A stretch of DNA of 11,513 nucleotides, from NCBI GenBank assembly GCA_023433225.1, contig JAEZDQ010000054.1, positions 1 through 11,513 on the forward strand. Reading direction: 5' to 3'. Positions 1 through 5,234 of the stretch are shown here, piece after piece (the first letter of the stretch is position 1; each line of letters starts with the position of its first letter). The position numbers and the translations under genes are program-made. The notes beneath the pieces are model-generated. The model saw only the letters and a program-made list of their open reading frames with translations, ran no database searches and was not told where the DNA came from. The stretch comes from Bacteroidota bacterium (GTDB taxonomy: Bacteria > Bacteroidota > Bacteroidia > Flavobacteriales > Weeksellaceae).

Positions 1-771
1 TTGGAACGCCAACGCGGAGGAATCGGGATGCGTGGTCCGGGTGAAACCGAGATTGAAACCGACAGGCGGATTATCCGAGACCGGATTGCATTGTTGAAAG
101 AAAAACTGAAATCCATAGACAAACAAATGGCCACGCAACGTAAAAACCGTGGTGCTTTGGTACGTGTGGCATTGGTCGGTTATACCAATGTTGGGAAATC
201 CACACTAATGAATGTTCTGAGTAAATCGGAGGTCTTTGCCGAAGATAAACTCTTTGCAACACTTGATACGACCGTTCGGAAAGTGGTAATCGGAAATTTG
301 CCGTTTTTGTTGACCGATACGGTTGGGTTCATTCGAAAATTGCCGACGCAATTGGTCGAATCCTTTAAATCTACGCTGGATGAAGTTCGTGAAGCCGATT
401 TGTTGGTACATGTGGTGGACATTTCCCATCCGAGTTATGAAGACCACATTGATTCGGTCAATCAAATTCTACAAGAAATTGAAAGTGTTGACAAGCCAAC
501 GGTTTTGGTTTTCAATAAAATTGATAATTTTTCTTATATTCAAAAAGACGAAGACGATTTGACTGAAGTCAGCCGTGAAAACATTTCTTTGGAAGAATGG
601 CAACGAACCTGGATGGCCAAAAGTCAGCATCCGACCCTGTTTATTTCTGCTACCGAAAAGGAAAATCTGGACGAATTACGCAAAACGATTTACGAAGAAG
701 TGAAGAGCATTCACATTACCCGTTTTCCTTACAATGATTTTTTGTTTGAGTATTTTGAGGAGGAGGAATAA
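1..771 (+). CDS. hflX: GTPase HflX, C-terminal part (5' end cut by window edge)
   Basis: Ribosome-associated GTPase of the HflX family, which in other bacteria splits or rescues stalled or heat-damaged 70S ribosomes. The visible 256 residues hold the HflX signature RGPGETEIETDRR (residues 11-23), a helical segment, then a full G domain: G1 GYTNVGKST (60-68), the G2 region ATLDTT (86-91), G3 DTVG (106-109), G4 NKID (172-175) and G5 SAT (216-218). The protein ends in an acidic EYFEEEE tail. Family members are usually about 400 aa, so roughly 150 N-terminal residues lie before position 1. The TTG at position 1 is therefore probably an internal leucine codon, not a start. The stop overlaps an ATG (TAATG at 769-773) that opens only a 7-codon frame. 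Identification is secure; the missing N-terminus is inferred from family length. Confidence 0.96.
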   Translation: MERQRGGIGMRGPGETEIETDRRIIRDRIALLKEKLKSIDKQMATQRKNRGALVRVALVGYTNVGKSTLMNVLSKSEVFAEDKLFATLDTTVRKVVIGNLPFLLTDTVGFIRKLPTQLVESFKSTLDEVREADLLVHVVDISHPSYEDHIDSVNQILQEIESVDKPTVLVFNKIDNFSYIQKDEDDLTEVSRENISLEEWQRTWMAKSQHPTLFISATEKENLDELRKTIYEEVKSIHITRFPYNDFLFEYFEEEE

Positions 772-794
772 TGTGGCTAAATAAAAAATCATAA
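771..794 (+). other. Seven-codon frame coupled to the hflX stop
   Basis: The hflX stop overlaps an ATG (TAATG), preceded by the purine-rich run GAGGAGGAGGAA, which resembles a strong ribosome binding site. The frame reads MWLNKKS and then stops at 792-794. Overlapping starts of this kind normally couple translation of a following operon gene. Here nothing follows, so this is either chance (the purines are just the glutamate codons of the HflX tail) or the scar of a lost downstream gene at the edge of the AT-rich island. Confidence 0.3.
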
Positions 795-844
795 AAATCA
801 ACTTCAAGAATTTTCAGAATCTGATCGAGTAATTCTATGTCTAA

Positions 845-1195
845 TTTTTAATAGGTAATTCTCAAGGCGGCACAAGAGCACTTATTGTTTTAGATATAGG
901 AAGGCCCTCCCGAGGATGTAGAGGGATAGGGGTTTGCCAACTTTGCCTTTTCTGTGAAAGTCATTATGAAAGTCAAGATTGGAATAAAATTCTGGCCCCG
1001 ATTAATCAAGATTTAAATGGAAACAAATATATTGAATTGCATTTAGAAAGTTCTCCTTCAAGTTTAGCAGATACTAATTTATATATTGAAGGAAATTTGT
1101 TGGATGAAAATGGAAATATAGTTATTAATGCAGGTGTTTATTCATTAGATAATTCCTTAGGCTCTTTTGGTGGATATAAAATTAATATAAATTAA
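845..1195 (+). pseudogene. Remnant of a small, probably secreted protein gene; no start codon or signal peptide
   Basis: A 116-codon open frame begins right after an in-frame stop (842-844) and ends with TAA at 1193-1195. It has no in-frame ATG or GTG; the first TTG is at about 1097. The coding look is good: the N-terminal part contains the cysteine/glycine motif RPSRGCRGIGVCQLC, and the C-terminal part alternates hydrophobic and polar residues, ending in AGVYSLDNSLGSFGGYKI. From memory, this G-R-P-x3-C-x-G-x-G-x-C start plus a Y-S-L/V-D-N/Y-S-x-x-x-G ending resembles small secreted proteins common in Bacteroidota, which carry an N-terminal signal peptide. That part is absent here, so the gene looks 5'-truncated. 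A non-standard start such as ATT at about 893 cannot be excluded. Function unknown. A strong terminator follows 10 bp downstream. Confidence 0.5.
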
Positions 1196-1204
1196 ACACA
1201 ATTT

Positions 1205-1237
1205 AAATCCGAGATTAAACTTAATCTCGGATTTTTT
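1205..1237 (+). terminator. Strong intrinsic terminator
   Basis: Perfect 13-bp inverted repeat: AAATCCGAGATTA (1205-1217), loop AACT, TAATCTCGGATTT (1222-1234), with the T run continuing to 1237. It sits just after the remnant gene and six bases before the thioredoxin-like start codon. It therefore closes upstream transcription, and since the A run precedes the left arm it could also act on the opposite strand. Confidence 0.88.
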
Positions 1238-1243
1238 CATCAT

Positions 1244-1819
1244 ATGAAGTCATTATTACACATAACGTTTTACTTACTATCTATTATTGTTCTGTCTCAA
1301 GATAAATACAAATCCCAAAACATAATAGACTATGATTCCATTATAAGCAAATTAAATGCAAATGATACCGAAATTTATGAAATAAATAAAAACGTTCTGG
1401 ATAGTATAATGAAAAAAACTGATAGAGATTATATTTACTTGTATACTTTTGCTTGGTGGTGCGAACCATGCATAAAGAAACTGCCTCATGTGTTAAATCT
1501 AAAAAAAGACTTTGATAATTTACAATTACTTATAATTACAACAGAACAAGACGATAGCAAACAATTATTATTGACAAAGAAATATAAGAATGACAAATTT
1601 AATATTACGTTTCCAATATTCAATATTTCTGACAATTATTCAAAAAGAAGATGGAAAAAATACGATAGTTTTATACAGGAAGTTGTGCCTAATCATAAAG
1701 ATTATGGGCTTTCATTGTCGATTATTTTAAATAAAGAAAGAGAGGTTATTTATGCCTCTACATATAATGAAAGCATTGAGGAAGAGTTCCAAAAAATAAA
1801 AGAAATAATTAAAGAGTAA
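1244..1819 (+). CDS. Exported thioredoxin-fold protein (TlpA/redoxin-like), WCEPC active site
   Basis: A 191-residue protein with an N-terminal hydrophobic segment (residues 3-18, LLHITFYLLSIIVLSQ) that looks like a signal peptide or membrane anchor. The thioredoxin-fold core carries LYTFAWWCEPCIKKLPHV (66-83), with WCEPC at 72-76, as expected of an envelope thiol-disulfide oxidoreductase of the TlpA/ResA type. The later strand that normally bears the cis-proline loop reads YGLSLSIILNKEREVIY (154-170) with no proline at the expected place, which is unusual. The gene is very AT-rich (12 of 60 bases G+C at 1381-1440) compared with its neighbours, suggesting acquisition. The start is the only reasonable ATG before the fold, but a terminator ends six bases upstream and I see no promoter match. 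The stop lies one base from the stop of the convergent regulator. Substrate unknown; a role in cytochrome or copper thiol chemistry is only a guess from context. Confidence 0.75.
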   Translation: MKSLLHITFYLLSIIVLSQDKYKSQNIIDYDSIISKLNANDTEIYEINKNVLDSIMKKTDRDYIYLYTFAWWCEPCIKKLPHVLNLKKDFDNLQLLIITTEQDDSKQLLLTKKYKNDKFNITFPIFNISDNYSKRRWKKYDSFIQEVVPNHKDYGLSLSIILNKEREVIYASTYNESIEEEFQKIKEIIKE

Positions 1820-1820
1820 T

Positions 1821-2525
1821 TTAATTCACATGCCCTAATTTCACCAATTTGGCGTGGTCAAGGATTTTGATTTTTCTACCTTCAACTTCGATCAAATGAT
1901 CGGTTTTGAATTCAGAAATCAAACGGATGGCAGACTCCGTTGCGGTTCCAATAAGGTTGGCCATTTCTTCACGGGTCAGGGAAATATTGATGAAACCATC
2001 TTTGTCGGGGCCCAGTTTTTTCTCCAATAAAAGCAAAACCTCTGCCAAGCGTTCGCGCACTGTTTTCTGCGCCAAGAACGTGATGGTCTGCGCCGACTCG
2101 CCTAAATCCTCGGAAATCCTTCGTAAAATGTCAAAAGCCAGTTTCGGATGGTGTTCCAAAACTTTCAAAAAGAACTTTTCGGGAATGAAGCAAATCTCGG
2201 TGTCTTCCATGGCCGTAGCCGAAGCTCCGTAAGGCTGTCGTGAAAGAATCGAGCGGTAACCGATGATGTCCCCGCCTTTTGTAAAACGCAAAATCTGTTC
2301 CTTTCCGTTGAACCCAAGTTTAAACATTTTCGCCGTACCTTTGTCTATGTAGTAAATCCCTTTCGGCGTGGCTCCTTCTTCGATGATGTTTTCACCTTTT
2401 TTATACGAAATGATTTTTTTTTCGTGGCTTAATTCGGCTAATTCTTCTTTGGAGAAATGTTTTAAAATTTCAGGATTTTCAAATAACGTACAGATGTTAT
2501 CAACGTTTTCTAAAATATCAGACAT
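1821..2525 (-). CDS. Crp/Fnr-family transcriptional regulator, likely controlling the cbb3 locus
   Basis: A 234-residue protein with an N-terminal cyclic-nucleotide-binding-type beta-roll (about residues 15-130, including KKGENIIEEGATPKGIYYIDKG), a long dimerisation helix (about 130-165) and a C-terminal winged helix (about 180-225: INISLTREEMANLIGTATES, then AIRLISEFK). The recognition helix keeps a glutamate and an arginine (ES-A-I-R) where FNR and CRP contact the half-site. Only two cysteines are present (12 and 112), so it lacks the four-cysteine set that ligates the [4Fe-4S] cluster of classical FNR; its oxygen or redox signal is unclear. Divergent transcription from the copper ATPase gene and two matching TGA-N6-TCA dyads (2531-2544 and 5017-5030) support a role over the oxidase genes. 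The start gives a typical family length. G+C is high locally (36 of 60 at 2041-2100), in contrast to the island next to it. Confidence 0.93.
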   Translation of the reverse strand: MSDILENVDNICTLFENPEILKHFSKEELAELSHEKKIISYKKGENIIEEGATPKGIYYIDKGTAKMFKLGFNGKEQILRFTKGGDIIGYRSILSRQPYGASATAMEDTEICFIPEKFFLKVLEHHPKLAFDILRRISEDLGESAQTITFLAQKTVRERLAEVLLLLEKKLGPDKDGFINISLTREEMANLIGTATESAIRLISEFKTDHLIEVEGRKIKILDHAKLVKLGHVN

Positions 2526-2530
2526 AGGTA

Positions 2531-2544
2531 ATGACTTAAATCAC
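2531..2544 (-). promoter_or_regulatory. Candidate Crp/Fnr box 1, overlapping the regulator's own start site
   Basis: Read on the minus strand this is GTGATTTAAGTCAT, form GTGAT-N4-RTCAT (TGA-N6-TCA core). It closely matches the dyad upstream of ccoS (GTGATGAAAATCAT). Its centre falls near +5 of the regulator's predicted promoter, fitting autorepression, and near -52 of the predicted ATPase promoter, one helical turn above the -41.5 position. Both distances assume transcription starts four bases after each TAnnTTTG element. Inferred; no binding data. Confidence 0.55.
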
Positions 2545-2546
2545 GT

Positions 2547-2554
2547 CAAATTTA
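2547..2554 (-). promoter_or_regulatory. -7 promoter element of the Crp/Fnr regulator
   Basis: TAAATTTG on the minus strand is an exact match to the Bacteroidetes -7 consensus TAnnTTTG, 21 bases before the regulator's ATG. No clear -33 TTTG lies at the usual distance. The predicted start site is near 2543. Confidence 0.5.
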
Positions 2555-2578
2555 CATCAAATCACTTGAAATAGAAAG

Positions 2579-2586
2579 TAATTTTG
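2579..2586 (+). promoter_or_regulatory. -7 promoter element of the copper ATPase gene
   Basis: TAATTTTG is an exact TAnnTTTG match, eight bases before the ATG at 2595, which implies a leader of only about five bases. A TTG at 2566-2568 is too close to serve as a -33 element, so the promoter may depend on an activator bound upstream. Confidence 0.5.
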
Positions 2587-2594
2587 CAAATACT

Positions 2595-4976
2595 ATGGTG
2601 GAGAGTTGTTTTCATTGCGGGCAAAAGATTGAAACCGAAGAGGTTTTATTTGACGAAAAGCGCTTTTGCTGTGCCGGATGCAAAACGGTTTATGAGATTT
2701 TAAACAATACGGGGCTTGAGAATTTTTATGCGATGAACCCTGATGCCGGCATAAGGCCCGATGCCAAAGAAAACCACCATTTCCAGTTTCTGGATACCCC
2801 CGAAATTTTTGAGAAAATAATCGATTTTTCGGATGACGGCGTGACTTTGGTTACTTTTCACATTCCCGTAATTCATTGTACATCATGTGTCTGGCTGTTG
2901 GAGAGTTTGCAGGACATCCATCCTTCGATTATTTATTCCAATGTGAATTTTACCGGTAAAGACGTCCAGATTTCCTATAAATCCGAAGAGCTGAAACTCA
3001 GTGAAGTCGCGCGGTTGCTTACCCAATTGGGCTATAAACCCGCTGTAAACTTGCAGTCATTGGATAAAAAAACGTCCGGACATGACCGTACGCTCCTGCT
3101 CAAAATCGGTGTTGCGGGATTTTGTTTCGGCAACATCATGCTGCTTGCTTTTCCGGAATATACCTTGCCTTTTTCGAATTCTACACCAGAAGCTTGGCTG
3201 GAAGGAAACAAGGGTTTTTTCCGTTGGGGGATGTTTCTCCTTTCATTGCCCGTCATGTTTTTTTCGGCAACGGATTATTTCAAGTCTGCTTGGCAAGGCA
3301 TTAAAAACAAATACATCAATATCGATTTGCCTATTGCAATCGGTTTTTGGGTTTTATTTTTGAGGAGTGTTTATGACATTATTTTCGACCTGAGTCCCGG
3401 ATTTTTTGACAGCATTGCCGGATTGGCTTTTTTTATGCTCATTGGGAAATGGTTCCAGCAAAGGACTTATAAATCTTTGGCCTTTGACCGGGATTACAAA
3501 TCTTTTTACCCGATTGCGGTACTTCGGATTTCGGGTGAAACAGAACAGCCGGTTTTTCTTTCTGAATTGAAGAAAGGTGACCGGATTTTAATCCGGAATG
3601 AAGAAATCATTCCCGCCGATGCCATTTTAATGAAAGGTGAAGCGATGATTGACAACAGCTTTGTGACCGGCGAATCTAAATTGATTGCCAAAAAACCGGG
3701 CGATAAAATTTTCGCCGGAGGCAAACAATCCGGTCAAGCGATTGAACTGGAAATCATCAAAGATGTCCAGCAAAGTTACCTCACCCAACTGTGGAACAAC
3801 GAAGCTTTTCAAAAAGAAGAATCGCGCCTGAACAAACTCACCAACAGCATCAGCCGCTATTTTGTGGCGGTCATCCTTTTTATGTCGTTAGCATCCGGAC
3901 TATTCTGGTATTTCTACGATTCCAGCCAAGTCATGCAGGTCGTGACCGCCATTTTAATCATTACTTGCCCATGCGCACTGGCATTGTCCTCGCCTTTTAT
4001 TTTGGGGAATGTGATGCGTATTTTTGGTGAAAAGAAATTTTATGTAAAAAGTACGGCCGCTATCGAATCAATGGCCAAAATTGACCAAATTGTTTTTGAC
4101 AAAACCGGGACTATTACAGAGAGTCAAGGGACAAAAGTTGTTTATGAAGGAGAAATTTTGACAGATGCGGAAGAAACGGCGGTAAAATCGGTTTTAAAAA
4201 ATTCCAACCATCCATTGAGCCGTATTTTGTATAACCAATTTAGGAATAACCGAAGCATTGCGGTGACTGAATACGAAGAAGTCAAAGGGCAAGGCCAACG
4301 AGCAATTATCAATGGACTCGAAGTTAAAATCGGCTCGGGAAAATTCGTAGGTGTTCGGGACGAACCCTCTGAAAACCAAACCCGGGTATATATTTCGGTG
4401 GAGGGTGAAATTCATGGAAAATTTGAATTTCAGAACCAATACAGAAAAGGATTGAAGGAGATGATTTCCCGTTTACATTCCTATACAATTTCGGTTTTGT
4501 CGGGCGACAATGATTCTGAAAAATTGAATTTAGCAAAGATTTTTCCTCGTTCGACCAATATTCATTTCAATCAAAGCCCGGAAAATAAACTGGAATTCAT
4601 CCGGGAAAGCCAAGCGAACAACCGTAAAGTTTTGATGTTCGGTGATGGCCTGAACGATGCGGGAGCCATTAAGCAGAGCGATGTTGGGGTGGTCCTTTCG
4701 GAAGATGTCAATAATTTTTCGCCTTCCTGCGACGCGATTTTGGATGCGGGAAGTTTTACGATGTTTCCTGCCTTATTGCGGTTTTCTAAAATTGCCATCC
4801 GGCTGATTTGGGTTGCTTTCGGCATCAGCTTTTTGTATAATTTGGTGGGCTTGTCGTTCGCCGTTTCAGGAAACTTATCGCCCGTAGTGGCGGCAATACT
4901 CATGCCAATCAGTTCTATTTCGGTGGTGATTTTTGCAACCTTGAGTACCCGGATTGCAGCCCGATTAATGCTCTAA
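2595..4976 (+). CDS. ccoI: Copper-transporting P1B-type ATPase for cbb3 oxidase assembly (CcoI/FixI/CtpA type)
   Basis: Membrane pump that in other bacteria delivers copper towards the cbb3 oxidase CuB site. The 793 residues show two N-terminal metal sites: a zinc-ribbon-like domain with CFHC (5-8) and CCAGC (25-29), then a heavy-metal-associated domain with CTSC (95-98). Eight membrane segments follow, near 168-188, 208-226, 242-264, 268-287, 420-441, 447-473, 734-757 and 761-784. Catalytic landmarks are TGES (358-361), the transmembrane CPC metal site (458-460), the phosphorylated aspartate in DKTGT (D502), the HP motif (539-540) and GDGLND (683-688). All key residues are present, so it should be active. 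The cysteine-rich N-terminus directly after the ATG supports the start. It is divergent from the Crp/Fnr gene and 93 bp upstream of ccoS; that gap contains its own predicted promoter, so ccoS onward may be separately transcribed. Confidence 0.96.
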   Translation: MVESCFHCGQKIETEEVLFDEKRFCCAGCKTVYEILNNTGLENFYAMNPDAGIRPDAKENHHFQFLDTPEIFEKIIDFSDDGVTLVTFHIPVIHCTSCVWLLESLQDIHPSIIYSNVNFTGKDVQISYKSEELKLSEVARLLTQLGYKPAVNLQSLDKKTSGHDRTLLLKIGVAGFCFGNIMLLAFPEYTLPFSNSTPEAWLEGNKGFFRWGMFLLSLPVMFFSATDYFKSAWQGIKNKYINIDLPIAIGFWVLFLRSVYDIIFDLSPGFFDSIAGLAFFMLIGKWFQQRTYKSLAFDRDYKSFYPIAVLRISGETEQPVFLSELKKGDRILIRNEEIIPADAILMKGEAMIDNSFVTGESKLIAKKPGDKIFAGGKQSGQAIELEIIKDVQQSYLTQLWNNEAFQKEESRLNKLTNSISRYFVAVILFMSLASGLFWYFYDSSQVMQVVTAILIITCPCALALSSPFILGNVMRIFGEKKFYVKSTAAIESMAKIDQIVFDKTGTITESQGTKVVYEGEILTDAEETAVKSVLKNSNHPLSRILYNQFRNNRSIAVTEYEEVKGQGQRAIINGLEVKIGSGKFVGVRDEPSENQTRVYISVEGEIHGKFEFQNQYRKGLKEMISRLHSYTISVLSGDNDSEKLNLAKIFPRSTNIHFNQSPENKLEFIRESQANNRKVLMFGDGLNDAGAIKQSDVGVVLSEDVNNFSPSCDAILDAGSFTMFPALLRFSKIAIRLIWVAFGISFLYNLVGLSFAVSGNLSPVVAAILMPISSISVVIFATLSTRIAARLML

Positions 4977-4980
4977 AGTT

Positions 4981-5012
4981 TAGAATCATTATAAATTAAC
5001 AGTTCGATTCTA
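4981..5012 (+). repeat. Inverted repeat between the ATPase gene and ccoS
   Basis: TAGAATC (4981-4987) and GATTCTA (5006-5012) form a perfect 7-bp inverted repeat with an 18-base loop. There is no T run after it, so it is a poor terminator. It lies just upstream of the candidate Crp/Fnr box 2 and may be an mRNA end structure, an operator or chance. Confidence 0.3.
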
Positions 5013-5016
5013 CGCT

Positions 5017-5030
5017 GTGATGAAAATCAT
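5017..5030 (+). promoter_or_regulatory. Candidate Crp/Fnr box 2, upstream of ccoS-ccoNO
   Basis: GTGATGAAAATCAT contains TGAT-N4-ATCA, the core of the FNR-type consensus TTGAT-N4-ATCAA. Its centre (5023.5) lies about 41.5 bases before the start site predicted from the second -7 element (5054-5061), the standard class II activator position. It also nearly matches the dyad at 2531-2544. The sequence match is direct; activation by the neighbouring regulator is inferred. Confidence 0.65.
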
Positions 5031-5039
5031 TACTAATTT

Positions 5040-5061
5040 TACCTTTGCCGTTGTACATTTG
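5040..5061 (+). promoter_or_regulatory. Promoter of the ccoS-NO-Q-P operon (two TAnnTTTG elements)
   Basis: Two exact Bacteroidetes -7 matches occur in tandem: TACCTTTG (5040-5047) and TACATTTG (5054-5061). The second would start transcription near 5065, leaving a leader of about five bases before the ccoS ATG at 5070, and places the Crp/Fnr box near -41.5. The first would give a longer leader of about 19 bases. Confidence 0.6.
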
Positions 5062-5069
5062 TAAGCGTT

Positions 5070-5234
5070 ATGGGAATTATAATCTTAATGGTGATTGCAA
5101 GTGTATCACTCGCTGCCGTTTTTTTGGCGTTATTTTTAATCGGTGCCAAAAAAGGACAGTTTGATGAGGATGAATCCCCTGCTGTAAGAATGTTATTTGA
5201 GGACAAAAAATTAAAAGATAAAATTGATACGTAA
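5070..5234 (+). CDS. ccoS: cbb3 oxidase assembly protein CcoS
   Basis: A 54-residue single-pass membrane protein needed in other bacteria for cofactor insertion (haem b and CuB) into cbb3 oxidase. It begins MGIIILMVIASVSLAAVFLA, one transmembrane helix (about 2-24), followed by the diagnostic CcoS segment KKGQFDEDESPAVRMLFED (27-45). Length matches the family, which is usually 50-70 aa. Its stop overlaps the ccoNO ATG (TAATG), so the two are probably translationally coupled. It is the first gene after the best candidate Crp/Fnr-activated promoter. Identification rests on the helix, the GQFDD-like motif and the position between the copper ATPase and ccoNO, the usual place in Bacteroidota. Confidence 0.92.
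   Translation: MGIIILMVIASVSLAAVFLALFLIGAKKGQFDEDESPAVRMLFEDKKLKDKIDT

Noticed and set aside
772..1243. tRNA, small RNA or insertion sequence in the AT-rich gap
   Set aside because: No cloverleaf, transposase fragment or terminal inverted repeats were visible; only the headless frame and the terminator can be supported.
1905..2232. Plus-strand open frame opposite the Crp/Fnr gene (1906-2232)
   Set aside because: Shadow frame of a well-supported gene; its product has no recognisable domain.
4571..4903. Minus-strand 110-codon frame opposite the ATPase C-terminus
   Set aside because: Shadow of conserved ATPase coding sequence including GDGLND; no independent support.
4981..5012. Terminator after the copper ATPase gene
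   Set aside because: The 7-bp inverted repeat has an 18-base loop and no following T run.
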